A stretch of DNA of 15,894 bases from Sedimentisphaerales bacterium (GCA_016928975.1 JAFGJR010000210.1:1-15894), one strand, 5' to 3'; positions 1-7,217 are shown, counted from the stretch's first letter. The notes: a model not told the origin generated them from the letters alone. Numbers and translations: made by a program.

Positions 1-113
1 AGCCTCTATCACAGCGGTCTGTGGAGTACGTACTGGAAAGCCGAGCGAGCAGCCGCGTGAGATTGCCAGGATTCCTCCTCGCACACCCGGTCACAACGGG
101 CATAGGTTTTCTC

Positions 114-142
114 TTGACAAACGCGGGTGAATCCTGTATAGG
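114..142 (+). promoter_or_regulatory. Putative sigma-70-like promoter for the secreted repeat protein
   Basis: A perfect -35 hexamer TTGACA lies at 114-119. It is followed by a 17-base spacer and a partial -10 TATAGG at 137-142 (four of six consensus bases, with the final T missing). It points toward the gene starting at 253 and would leave an untranslated leader of roughly 100 bases. Found by eye only. The perfect -35 and ideal spacing support it; the weak -10 lowers confidence. Confidence 0.45.
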
Positions 143-252
143 GCTTATCTGTAGTCGTTGGACCCAAGTCATCGGTGCGGGGGAGGCATTGCACGTGAGA
201 TTCATCTCCTGATGCATGACCTCGTTCATTCACTTTTGCAGGGAGGTAGAGT

Positions 253-1254
253 ATGCGAATGGACCGGTTTGTGCTGTCGATTGTCCTTGGGGTCGGTGCC
301 GCAGTCTGCGCCGATGTCACGCACCCTGTGCTGATCTCCAGCCCTTCGCAGACGGGGTCTTCCATTTCCGAGATCCGGATTGCGCCTGGCATGCCCACGT
401 CTTCGAGCGAAGTGTCGGTCACGGTGTGCGGCTGGAAGCCCGCCTCGAACTACGGCATTTACGACACGACTCTACGGATCGAAGGCCCGGATATCTGGCT
501 CGACCTGTACTGGCATGCGCCGGGCATTGGACTACAGGTCGTCATGCAGTATGAGCACACGGAGTCTCTGGGCGTGTTTGGCATGGGAATGTACACGTTG
601 CACGTCACCAACCGCGGTGCGATGGCCGGCAGCATGACGAAGACCTTCCTGGTCGGCGCGGCTCCTGACGACTTCGATCCCGACCCGGCGGAGCCCTTTG
701 ACTTGCTGGAATGGCTGACCCAGCACAGTTCCGGCGAGCCCGATCTTCCCGGATTCGAAATCGTGCATGTCCCATTTTCCGACGTCAGCACGATCAAGGA
801 AGGCATCTCGGACCTGCGGATCAAGCCGGCTATGCCGAAGTCCTCGGACGACGTGTGCGTGACCATTAGCGGCTGGCGACCCAGCGCCGAGCTGGTCGTG
901 GAGCGGACGACGTTGCGCGTCGAGGGGCAGGACATCTATCTGGATTTGTACTGGCATACGCAGCCGCTCATGCCGCCGACCGGCGGTGAAGGCGCGCATC
1001 TCGGCGGTATGGTGCAGGCCCAGAGCTGGAACATGCAGCCTGTGCCAATCGTCCAATACGACATCACGCCGTACTCAGGCATGCCTTTTGGATATACCGT
1101 GAATCTCGGCAAGTTCAGCCCGGGAACCTACGTGCTCCACGTCACCAACCATAGCCCGATGTCCGGTAGTGCCTCGATGTCGTTCGTCGTGCTGCCGTCA
1201 ACCGGGCCCGTCGGACAACTGCCGTGGTGGCCCAGCTTGTTGAATGCTCAATGA
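253..1254 (+). CDS. Secreted protein with two copies of a beta-rich domain, function unknown
   Basis: A 333-residue protein that I do not recognise as a named family. A short signal peptide is likely: basic residues at 2 and 5, a hydrophobic stretch at about 6-19, then an A-x-A-like site near residue 20, so the product is probably exported. The mature part holds two diverged copies of one module, at about residues 38-135 and 185-313. Shared blocks in order are ISEIRI / ISDLRI, GWKP / GWRP, TTLRIEG / TTLRVEG, DLYWH in both, and LHVTN in both. The second copy has an insertion of roughly 30 residues, rich in Gly, Pro, Met and Gln, after DLYWH. Alternating hydrophobic residues suggest an Ig-like or other beta-sandwich fold (inference). 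The start is supported by a strong ribosome site, GGGAGG, 5-6 bases before ATG 253. It converges on the acyltransferase at 1276 with a gap of about 21 bases. No catalytic motif or C-terminal sorting signal is visible. Confidence 0.8.
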   Translation: MRMDRFVLSIVLGVGAAVCADVTHPVLISSPSQTGSSISEIRIAPGMPTSSSEVSVTVCGWKPASNYGIYDTTLRIEGPDIWLDLYWHAPGIGLQVVMQYEHTESLGVFGMGMYTLHVTNRGAMAGSMTKTFLVGAAPDDFDPDPAEPFDLLEWLTQHSSGEPDLPGFEIVHVPFSDVSTIKEGISDLRIKPAMPKSSDDVCVTISGWRPSAELVVERTTLRVEGQDIYLDLYWHTQPLMPPTGGEGAHLGGMVQAQSWNMQPVPIVQYDITPYSGMPFGYTVNLGKFSPGTYVLHVTNHSPMSGSASMSFVVLPSTGPVGQLPWWPSLLNAQ

Positions 1255-1267
1255 TCCGCGCAGCGGA

Positions 1268-1291
1268 GCTGTCCGTCATTTTGCGGACGGC
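1268..1291. terminator. Hairpin at a convergent gene junction, possible bidirectional terminator
   Basis: GCTGTCCG (1268-1275) can pair with CGGACGGC (1284-1291), eight pairs including one G-U, around an 8-base loop. It sits between the ends of the converging genes and includes the stop codon of the minus-strand acyltransferase. No clear T-run follows on either strand, so an intrinsic terminator is only a suggestion. Confidence 0.3.
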
Positions 1292-2478
1292 AGAGGCTCC
1301 CGTGCGGGCGCGGGACGTACGCGCTGGACAGCCTTCATCCCGCACAAGACGCGGAGAACGTTGATCCGCCGGATCGCCAGCTCGTACAGCGTCATGATGA
1401 CGGCGAAGGAGCTGGTCGCAATGATCAGGTATTCCAGCCACAAGTGGGTGTGGAGCCGCACGATGTGGAAACCGATGGTGAGGATCACCGTCTGGTGCAG
1501 AATGTAGAAGGGCATGACAGCCTCGTTGGCGTACTTCAGAAAGGCACTGCTGAAACGCAGGTGTCGGTTGGCGAAACCACAGATGGCGACGAGAAACGCC
1601 CAGCACAGCAGGCCACGAAGGACGGCAAACGCGACGCTGCCTTCGGGCAGGTGATAGTACTTCACCCATATGTAGCCGACGACAAATGTCGCAGCGCCAA
1701 TCGCCAAGCCGGCGAGGCGGTGTATTTCCATCGTCTTGCCCATCTCCTTCCCGGCGGCCAGCACGAAGCCGGTGATGAAGACTGCGACATAGGGAAGCAC
1801 GCTCCACCCGCCAAAGCCCCTCTGGTTGAAAAGACTCCCCGTGGGCATTGCATTGGCGACAATCGCCATGATGGCGATGGGAACCGCCAGCAGGAAGATG
1901 GCTCCCGGCGCCTTCAAGAAGCGGAGCAGGCCGGCCATCCGGCGTGCCGCGAATCGCGATTGCAGGAACAGAAACAGTGGCAAGGTGATGAGCGAGAAAC
2001 AGAACAGGACCTCCAGGTACCACAAATGGATTCCCATCCAGGCGAAGTTGCCGCCAAAGCCGTACCATCCGTCAAAATAGCCGTGCCAGTAGAATTGCCA
2101 GAATGAGCCGGAGAACTGCCCGTGGCTGATCCTCTCCAGGTAGACCTGCCACGGGGCGATAATCACGAAGATGCCGGACAGCAGCGGCACCAGCAAGCGC
2201 TTGACTCGCGACATGAGGTACTGCGGCCATCTCGCTCGCGCGAGGGCATGGTAGGTCCCGATGCCGGACAAGATGAAGAACAGAGGCATCATCCACTGCA
2301 CGGCGAACGTGGTGATTACCGTGGAGACTTGGCTGGTCTCGGCACTCTTGACGTGCCAGCCCTCCGTGTCGAAGAACCGGTTGTTGTGGAACAGGAAGAC
2401 CGTCATCATGCCGAGGACTCGCAACCAGTCCACGTCGTAGCGCCGCGAGAGATCAATCTGAGGATTCCGTCCCGACAT
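1276..2478 (-). CDS. Membrane acyltransferase, family 3 (Acyl_transf_3)
   Basis: A 400-residue polytopic inner-membrane protein of the acyltransferase-3 family, which moves acyl groups (often acetyl) onto sugars of LPS, capsule, glucans or antibiotics. The N terminus has the family pattern DVDWLRVLG (residues 16-23), followed by the expected catalytic histidine in FLFHNN (His31). MPLFFILSG (64-72), the R-rich segment RVKRLLVP (91-98), HLWYLEVLF (151-159) and YILHQ (325-329) are also typical. About ten hydrophobic segments are spread over the length, with a basic, Pro-rich cytosolic tail. The start at 2478 is chosen because its ATG shares its A with the TGA stop of waaA (TGATG), a standard translational-coupling arrangement; in-frame sequence upstream is just the waaA shadow. 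Cotranscription with waaA suggests acylation of an LPS or glycan component. The exact substrate cannot be read from sequence; an OpgC-like role is an alternative. Confidence 0.88.
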   Translation of the reverse strand: MSGRNPQIDLSRRYDVDWLRVLGMMTVFLFHNNRFFDTEGWHVKSAETSQVSTVITTFAVQWMMPLFFILSGIGTYHALARARWPQYLMSRVKRLLVPLLSGIFVIIAPWQVYLERISHGQFSGSFWQFYWHGYFDGWYGFGGNFAWMGIHLWYLEVLFCFSLITLPLFLFLQSRFAARRMAGLLRFLKAPGAIFLLAVPIAIMAIVANAMPTGSLFNQRGFGGWSVLPYVAVFITGFVLAAGKEMGKTMEIHRLAGLAIGAATFVVGYIWVKYYHLPEGSVAFAVLRGLLCWAFLVAICGFANRHLRFSSAFLKYANEAVMPFYILHQTVILTIGFHIVRLHTHLWLEYLIIATSSFAVIMTLYELAIRRINVLRVLCGMKAVQRVRPAPAREPLPSAK

Positions 2479-3788
2479 CACGATTCTGCGTGTTTCCGTC
2501 CGCAGAGCATCCTGGCAAGGACTTCCATCGTCTTGGCGGTCGCTCCCTGGTTCTGCCGGATCACGGCCTGTCCTGCCTGAGCGATCTTCGCCGCGTATTG
2601 CGGCTCGGACAGGCACTTCCTCAGATTCGCCAGGAGATCCTCTTTGTCCCTCACCTGGATGGCGCCCTGTCCTTCGAGCAAAACCTCGACGGTCTGGCGG
2701 AAGTTGAAAGCGTGGGGCCCGAACATCGTGCACGTGCCGAGGGCCGCTGCTTCCATCATATCTGAGCCGCCCATCGGAACGAGCGAGCGGCCCACGAAGA
2801 TCACCGTCGCCAGCGAATAGAACTTCCGCAGATCGCCCATCGTGTCGCCGAGGATCACCGGCTTGCCATTGACAGCCGCCGAGTTGGAGGAATCCTTCAG
2901 TTGACTGTAGCGGACCAGGGGAAACCCCGCCTGCTCGATCAGGTGCGCCGCCTCGTTGAATCGTTCCGGTTTTCGCGGCACGATGGCCAAGCGGACATCA
3001 GCGAACGGCGGCTCCTGTACGAGTGCCTTGTACACGTCGAGGATGATCTTCTCTTCCTCGTCGCCTGTGCCGCCGGCCACCCACAGTCGTTGGCCGCCGA
3101 CGTTGAGCCTGCCGGCCAGTGCATCCGCCCCATCGACAGCATCCGCCACCTGCGCGGTGTCGTACTTCAACGAGCTGGTCACAACCACGCGGTCGGAGGG
3201 GCAGCCGAGCTCGCGGAATCGCTCGGCGTATTGCGGGGTCTGTGCCAGGACGAGGTCGAGCTTGCCGAAGAACCGGCGCGTGAGGCCCTTGATCCTGCGA
3301 TACCGAGAGAAGCTCCTGTCGCTGATCCGCCCGTTGAGGACGAGCACGGGGATGCCCTGTTCGTGAGCAGTGAGGATGAAGTTGGGCCAGACCTCCAGCT
3401 CCATCAGCAGGCACAGGGCGGGATCGACGCTTCGAAAGGCCCTGCGGACCACCCACGAGAAATCGAAGGGGAAGTAGAAAACGGTGCGCTTGTCGCCAAA
3501 GAGCTTCCGGGCGCGAGCGAAGCCGGTGTCCGTCGTAGTGCTGATCGCGATCTCGAAATCGCCGAACCGTTTCTCGATCTCGGCCACCAGGGTCTGGGCG
3601 GCGTTGACCTCACCGACGCTGACGGCGTGCAGCCAGATGCACTTCCGGTCGGGATTCTTGCGGCGAACCTTCCCGAAGCGCTCGCCCCAGCCGCCGCGGT
3701 ATCGGTTATGACGCGCCATGCGGTAGAGAACCACCGGACTGAAAGCCAGTCCTGCGAGTAGATACAACAAGTCAAGAAGGAGTCTCAT
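2478..3788 (-). CDS. waaA: 3-deoxy-D-manno-octulosonic acid (Kdo) transferase
   Basis: A 436-residue GT-B enzyme, close to the usual WaaA/KdtA length of about 420-430. WaaA transfers Kdo from CMP-Kdo to the lipid A precursor on the cytoplasmic face of the inner membrane, starting the LPS core. An N-terminal membrane anchor spans residues 2-23. GERFG (35-39) carries the expected catalytic base Glu36. WLHAVSVGEV (52-61), ISTTTDTG (82-89), YFPFD (105-109), ELEVWPN (130-136), NGRISDRS (152-159) and TSSLKYD (204-210) are hallmark blocks. Two C-terminal donor-site motifs differ from the enterobacterial pattern: VAGGTGDEEE (237-246) instead of a Ser-Thr-His type loop, and GGSDMMEAAALG (340-351) where GGHNPLEPA is common. 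The start has AGGA five bases upstream and a strong promoter about 40 bases further. It is the first gene of an operon with the acyltransferase. Its presence implies LPS with Kdo; the number of Kdo units added cannot be predicted. Confidence 0.95.
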   Translation of the reverse strand: MRLLLDLLYLLAGLAFSPVVLYRMARHNRYRGGWGERFGKVRRKNPDRKCIWLHAVSVGEVNAAQTLVAEIEKRFGDFEIAISTTTDTGFARARKLFGDKRTVFYFPFDFSWVVRRAFRSVDPALCLLMELEVWPNFILTAHEQGIPVLVLNGRISDRSFSRYRRIKGLTRRFFGKLDLVLAQTPQYAERFRELGCPSDRVVVTSSLKYDTAQVADAVDGADALAGRLNVGGQRLWVAGGTGDEEEKIILDVYKALVQEPPFADVRLAIVPRKPERFNEAAHLIEQAGFPLVRYSQLKDSSNSAAVNGKPVILGDTMGDLRKFYSLATVIFVGRSLVPMGGSDMMEAAALGTCTMFGPHAFNFRQTVEVLLEGQGAIQVRDKEDLLANLRKCLSEPQYAAKIAQAGQAVIRQNQGATAKTMEVLARMLCGRKHAES

Positions 3789-3829
3789 AGGTATCCTGCT
3801 TCGGTCATGGGCTGCGAATCAAAGCCGAC

Positions 3830-3858
3830 ATGATATTACCGCCGGCCGGTGGTGTCAA
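3830..3858 (-). promoter_or_regulatory. Sigma-70-like promoter of the waaA-acyltransferase operon
   Basis: On the minus strand a perfect -35 TTGACA (3858-3853) is followed by a 17-base spacer and -10 TATCAT (3835-3830), five of six consensus bases. Transcription would begin near 3823, leaving a short leader of about 35 bases that contains the AGGA ribosome site of waaA. This is one of the best promoter matches in the window. Confidence 0.65.
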
Positions 3859-3925
3859 ACGTCGTGGAGCGTTTGCAGAGATGGAAGGATGTGGTGGATT
3901 CGTGGCAAAGCGACCACAAGTTTAT

Positions 3926-3966
3926 GGGCGGCGGCGGCACGGTCGAAGACTTCGCCGCTGCCGCCC
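3926..3966. terminator. Very stable GC hairpin downstream of the protease gene
   Basis: Bases 3926-3938 can pair with 3954-3966 in an uninterrupted 13-pair stem (one G-U, the rest G-C) around a 15-base loop. It begins about 47 bases after the stop of the minus-strand protease gene and lies upstream of the waaA promoter, so it could end protease transcription. The minus-strand sequence after the stem reads ATAAACTTG, which is A/T-containing but not a U-run. An intrinsic terminator, an mRNA 3'-protecting stem or chance GC structure are all possible. Confidence 0.4.
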
Positions 3967-4013
3967 GGCGTGAAGATCGAAGGCGAAACAACTCTGTGTA
4001 TGAGATCTGCGCC

Positions 4014-5447
4014 CTATTCGGCGCCCACTCCTATGCGCTGTAACTCGAGGGTCGGGTCGTCCTGAAGGAAGAGCCCGCCGCCGCGCACGATCAGATTGAA
4101 GTTCACGAAGAGATTCATCCCGATGATCCCGTCGAGTGAGCCGCCTTCGGGCGACGGCATATCCAGGTAGACCACCGGGATCTCGGTGGCTCGGAACCAG
4201 CCTCCCAAGGCAGGGATTTCCAGGGTGTCGATGTAGTAGCCGGGCGCCATAGTCACATCGCCGGTGACGCCTTCGACCTCGACCTCGAACTCCGGGGCGG
4301 CCAGGTCCAGTTGCAGTCGGGCGGCAATCCGGGACCCGACGACGGTGATCTGGGCGCCGGTGTCCAGCATGAAGCGATTCTTGTCCAGCGCGCTCTTGTC
4401 GCCCTCGTGGAGATCGACGCTGTGAACAAAGAAGAGGCTCTGCGAGAGATTGCCGATAATCACGGATGGGCTGGCGGGCGGAGAGTCCGAGGTGAAATCG
4501 CCTCCGCCGAGGATATCATCGAGGTCGAAGTCCCAGTCGCTCCCAAATCCGCCGAGGTCCAGCGAAGGGATGTACTGCACGCTCACGCCGCCCAGTGGGC
4601 GCAGCTCCAGCGGAATGACGTGCGTGAAGCTCGGGGTTTGCGGGTCGTCGGCCTCGTACATGATGATCTCGGGCGCCGTGAACGTCTCGTCGTCGCGTTT
4701 GATCGTCCTCGTGCTGTCGTTACGGATGAGCGTCGTATAATAGACGCTGAGCGGACTCCCAATGGCGGTGGGGAGGTCCGGGTGGTCCCCAGGATCCTGG
4801 CCAACCACGACTGCGACATTGCTCTGGCCCATCATGCCGGACCGGTCGAGGAGCAGCGTATCCGGCGCGACGGCGCCGAGCCCGTCGATGAACACGGCCA
4901 GCGGATAGCTGATCGAAGCGATGACCGAGCCGGTCACGCCGGTGACCTCCGTTTCATTCGAGGTGACCAGGCCCTTGTAGAGCCCCGCTCGCACCGCATC
5001 AGCGTGCCCGACTACGTGAGCGCTGGCCCCGGTGTCAAAGAGACCGATAATGTAGTCCGTTTGCCATTTCACGCCGCTCGGGTAGGCGCCTCTTACCGAG
5101 GTCTCAACGTCGGCTTCCAGCTCCAGCTCCTCCTTACGCTCCTTGGTGATCGAGACCGCGATCCAGGGCACGAAGCCATCGACAGGGGGCGATTCCACGA
5201 GCATCTCATCCGGCGCAGCCACCGCCCTGAGCCCGGTTCTGACGGCCTGCTGCCCGGCGCGCGTGGGCAACGGGCTCTCTTTCGGATGGCGGACGCTCTT
5301 GACGCGTCGGCCGCCGCCGGCCTGCCAGTCCACGTCCTTGCGCTGCCAGTTCTCCGTCGCCGCCGGAAGGGGCAACGTCAAGGCAAACAGGACCGTGAGA
5401 ATCGCTGGAAGACTGACCTTCACTCGTATGAGGCTTGTCGTGCTCAT
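4014..5447 (-). CDS. Exported tandem retropepsin-like aspartic protease
   Basis: A 477-residue protein with an N-terminal signal peptide: basic residues at 8 and 10, a hydrophobic core at about 12-28, and likely cleavage after the Ala pair at 29-30. Two retropepsin-type domains follow. The first has FDTGAS with Asp138 and later GVTGSV (170-175) and a Gly-Gln-Asp segment near 216-218. The second has LDTGAQ with Asp362, GVTGDV (393-398) and DGIIGMNLF (439-447), which matches the hydrophobic-hydrophobic-Gly motif closing this fold. One Asp per domain fits a fused pseudo-dimer, in which the two DTG motifs form one active site, as in pepsin but with retropepsin-sized lobes (inference). An Asp/Gly-rich linker at about 296-320 separates the lobes. 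The start at 5447 has AAGGA seven bases upstream; an in-frame ATG at 5486 precedes the likely promoter region and is less likely. It appears monocistronic. Probable location is periplasm or surface; the substrate is unknown. Confidence 0.85.
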   Translation of the reverse strand: MSTTSLIRVKVSLPAILTVLFALTLPLPAATENWQRKDVDWQAGGGRRVKSVRHPKESPLPTRAGQQAVRTGLRAVAAPDEMLVESPPVDGFVPWIAVSITKERKEELELEADVETSVRGAYPSGVKWQTDYIIGLFDTGASAHVVGHADAVRAGLYKGLVTSNETEVTGVTGSVIASISYPLAVFIDGLGAVAPDTLLLDRSGMMGQSNVAVVVGQDPGDHPDLPTAIGSPLSVYYTTLIRNDSTRTIKRDDETFTAPEIIMYEADDPQTPSFTHVIPLELRPLGGVSVQYIPSLDLGGFGSDWDFDLDDILGGGDFTSDSPPASPSVIIGNLSQSLFFVHSVDLHEGDKSALDKNRFMLDTGAQITVVGSRIAARLQLDLAAPEFEVEVEGVTGDVTMAPGYYIDTLEIPALGGWFRATEIPVVYLDMPSPEGGSLDGIIGMNLFVNFNLIVRGGGLFLQDDPTLELQRIGVGAE

Positions 5448-5474
5448 TGGCCCATCCTTTCCGATCTGCGCTCC

Positions 5475-5483
5475 ATTATAGCA
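5475..5483 (-). promoter_or_regulatory. Extended -10 promoter element of the protease gene
   Basis: On the minus strand TGC followed by a perfect TATAAT (5483-5475) forms an extended -10 element. No good -35 is seen 17 bases upstream (CGTAGG at 5503-5498), which is common for extended -10 promoters. Transcription would start about 20 bases before the chosen ATG at 5447. This also argues against the longer in-frame start at 5486. Confidence 0.5.
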
Positions 5484-5546
5484 CATCCTGGGCTCGTCCT
5501 ACGGCAAAAAACGAGGGTGCCATGCTCTCTACGTCATTAAGTGCCG

Positions 5547-5575
5547 TTGACGGCCTGCGGCGCAACGGTTTTAAT
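5547..5575 (+). promoter_or_regulatory. Upstream tRNA promoter (P1)
   Basis: TTGACG (5547-5552), a 17-base spacer and TTTAAT (5570-5575) match the consensus at five of six bases in each hexamer. It points toward the tRNA at 5640 and lies upstream of a second similar site. Confidence 0.45.
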
Positions 5576-5593
5576 GGCCGCTGCAGACCGGAC

Positions 5594-5621
5594 TTGACGT
5601 GCCGCAAGTGGATGCTATCAT
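5594..5621 (+). promoter_or_regulatory. Proximal tRNA promoter (P2)
   Basis: TTGACG (5594-5599), a 16-base spacer and TATCAT (5616-5621), the latter preceded by TGC as an extended -10. The predicted start near 5628 is about 12 bases before the mature tRNA 5' end at 5640, which fits a short 5' leader removed by RNase P. Confidence 0.55.
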
Positions 5622-5639
5622 AGAACCAGATGCAGATGC

Positions 5640-5713
<74 letters not shown>

Positions 5714-5861
5714 GTCCTGCGGGGGGGCGCCGGCGCCGAGAAGTGCATGAGAGTACAGGCTTGACCCATTCAAGTACGACAAAGCCTTAGTCGATCCGTA
5801 TCCTGGGGGCTGTTGTGATCGTTGCCGCCGAGGCGTATGATGAAGGAGTGAGTCGATTGTC

Positions 5862-7217
5862 ATGAAGAGCCTCGCACAAGAGTCCTGCGGGACCGTCCGG
5901 GCGAAACAACATGGGCAAGAGCCTGCCGCCCGCGTCTGCTTGTTGGGGGCCTCCTTTGACACTGGGAACCTGGGTGTCAACGCTTTGGCCGAGAGCAGCG
6001 TCAAATGTGTCCTCAATCGCTGGCCGGACGCGCAGGTGGTCCTTCTTGGCAACAGTCGCGAGGAAAGCGAGTATCACCTGGAGCTGGCCGGCAAAGACGT
6101 GGTGTTGCGCAATGTCCCGGTCCGATTCTGCAAGAACCTCTTCCTGCCGCACCATTTCCTTGTGCTCGCCTTCTACACGCTCCTGGTGAGACTGGTCCCG
6201 CTGGAGTCCACGCGGAGGTTTGTCTCGCGGCGCAACCGCGTGATGAAAGTCCTTCTGGAGACGGACGCGTTCATCGACATTGCCGGGGGGGATAGTTTCA
6301 GCGATATCTACGGCCTGCGTCGATTGACCCTCGGCTTTCTCACGAGGCTGCTTCCGCTGATGCTTCGGAAGGACTTCATTCTGTTTCCTCAGACGTATGG
6401 CCCATTCAACAAGGCGATCTCTCGTTGCATGGCACACTATGTCCTGAAACGCGCCCGGAAGGTCTATTCAAGAGACCGGGAGGGGTTGATGTGCGTGAAG
6501 GGCCTGCTGGCCGGCACCATCCCCGACGGCAAGGTCCGGTTCGCTCCCGACGTGGCGTTCTTGCTGGACTCCCGCAAACCGCCCGAGCTGGGCCTGGGAG
6601 ACTTCGAACAAGTCCGCACGCCGGAATCGGTGGTGGTCGGTCTCAACGTCAGCGGTCTGATCTACTACGGAGGCTACACCAATCGCAATGAGTTCGGACT
6701 GAAGATCGACTACCGGATGCTGGTCAACCGGATCGTGGATCATCTGCTCCGGCAGGAGCGATCGCTGGTCGTGCTGGTCCCGCACGTCGTTCCGTGCAGC
6801 TACGACGGAAACGTGGAGAACGACCTCAGTGCGTGTCTCGACGTGCATGACGGCTTCGCAAAGAGCCATCCAGGCAGGCTCTTCGTCGCGCGGGGTCGCT
6901 ATGACCAGTGTCAGATCAAATATATCATCGGGCTGTGTGACTTCTTCATCGGGACGAGGATGCATTCCTGCATCGCGGCGTTGTCGCAGTGCATCCCCGC
7001 CATCGGCCTGGCCTACAGCAGGAAATTCAAAGGGGTCTTTGAGACGGCGGGGGTCGCACGACTCGTTCTCGACCTGAGAGAGATCGATGAAGACCACGTC
7101 ATTGCTGTGATCGACGAGGTCTTCAAGGGACGATGCACCATCACAGAGCACCTTCGCGGGCAGATTCCGTCGGTCAAACAGCAGGTCCTCAATCTTCTGG
7201 AAGACACGGGTTCATGA
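5862..7217 (+). CDS. Polysaccharide pyruvyl transferase family protein
   Basis: A 451-residue protein of the family named for pyruvyl transfer to exopolysaccharide sugars (CsaB/WcaK type). Characterised members use phosphoenolpyruvate to make pyruvate ketals; many family members remain untested. Motifs: RVCLLGASFDTGNLGVNAL (24-42), the N-terminal Rossmann-like segment with its Gly-Asn-Gly turn; DIAGGDSFSDIYG (139-151); ILFPQTYGPF (173-182); SRDREG (203-208); FAPDVAFLL (227-235); VGLNVSGL (259-266); and near the C terminus FIGTRMHSCIAAL (362-374), including the Gly-Thr-Arg-Met-His donor-site pattern. Residues 1-22 are polar and outside the conserved fold. The start is not fully certain: AAGGAG at 5843-5848 is 13 bases from the ATG, longer than ideal, but no better in-frame start is visible. 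Its stop overlaps the next gene's start by four bases (ATGA), so the two are translationally coupled. The product is probably cytoplasmic. Confidence 0.9.
   Translation: MKSLAQESCGTVRAKQHGQEPAARVCLLGASFDTGNLGVNALAESSVKCVLNRWPDAQVVLLGNSREESEYHLELAGKDVVLRNVPVRFCKNLFLPHHFLVLAFYTLLVRLVPLESTRRFVSRRNRVMKVLLETDAFIDIAGGDSFSDIYGLRRLTLGFLTRLLPLMLRKDFILFPQTYGPFNKAISRCMAHYVLKRARKVYSRDREGLMCVKGLLAGTIPDGKVRFAPDVAFLLDSRKPPELGLGDFEQVRTPESVVVGLNVSGLIYYGGYTNRNEFGLKIDYRMLVNRIVDHLLRQERSLVVLVPHVVPCSYDGNVENDLSACLDVHDGFAKSHPGRLFVARGRYDQCQIKYIIGLCDFFIGTRMHSCIAALSQCIPAIGLAYSRKFKGVFETAGVARLVLDLREIDEDHVIAVIDEVFKGRCTITEHLRGQIPSVKQQVLNLLEDTGS

Noticed and set aside
9..422. 137-codon minus-strand open frame at the left edge
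   Set aside because: It overlaps the signal peptide and first repeat of the secreted protein and the promoter region; no motif or ribosome site supports it.
2479..2733. 85-codon N-terminal extension of the first acyltransferase
   Set aside because: This part lies wholly within waaA in another frame, is Arg/Gly/Asp-rich, and the family N terminus begins exactly at the TGATG-coupled start at 2478.
3849..4043. Possible 64-residue plus-strand gene between waaA and the protease gene
   Set aside because: It would start at GTG without a ribosome site, overlaps the waaA promoter and the 13-pair hairpin, and runs into the 3' end of the protease gene; the middle resembles coding sequence only because of GC repeats.
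4311..5540. 409-codon plus-strand open frame opposite the protease gene
   Set aside because: It is antisense to a well-supported protease gene, rich in Arg/His/Gly/Asp as expected of a GC-rich mirror frame, and has no recognisable domain.
5761..5790. TTGACC at 5761-5766 as a promoter for the pyruvyl transferase gene
   Set aside because: No acceptable -10 hexamer lies 16-18 bases downstream; TATCCT at 5799 is too far.
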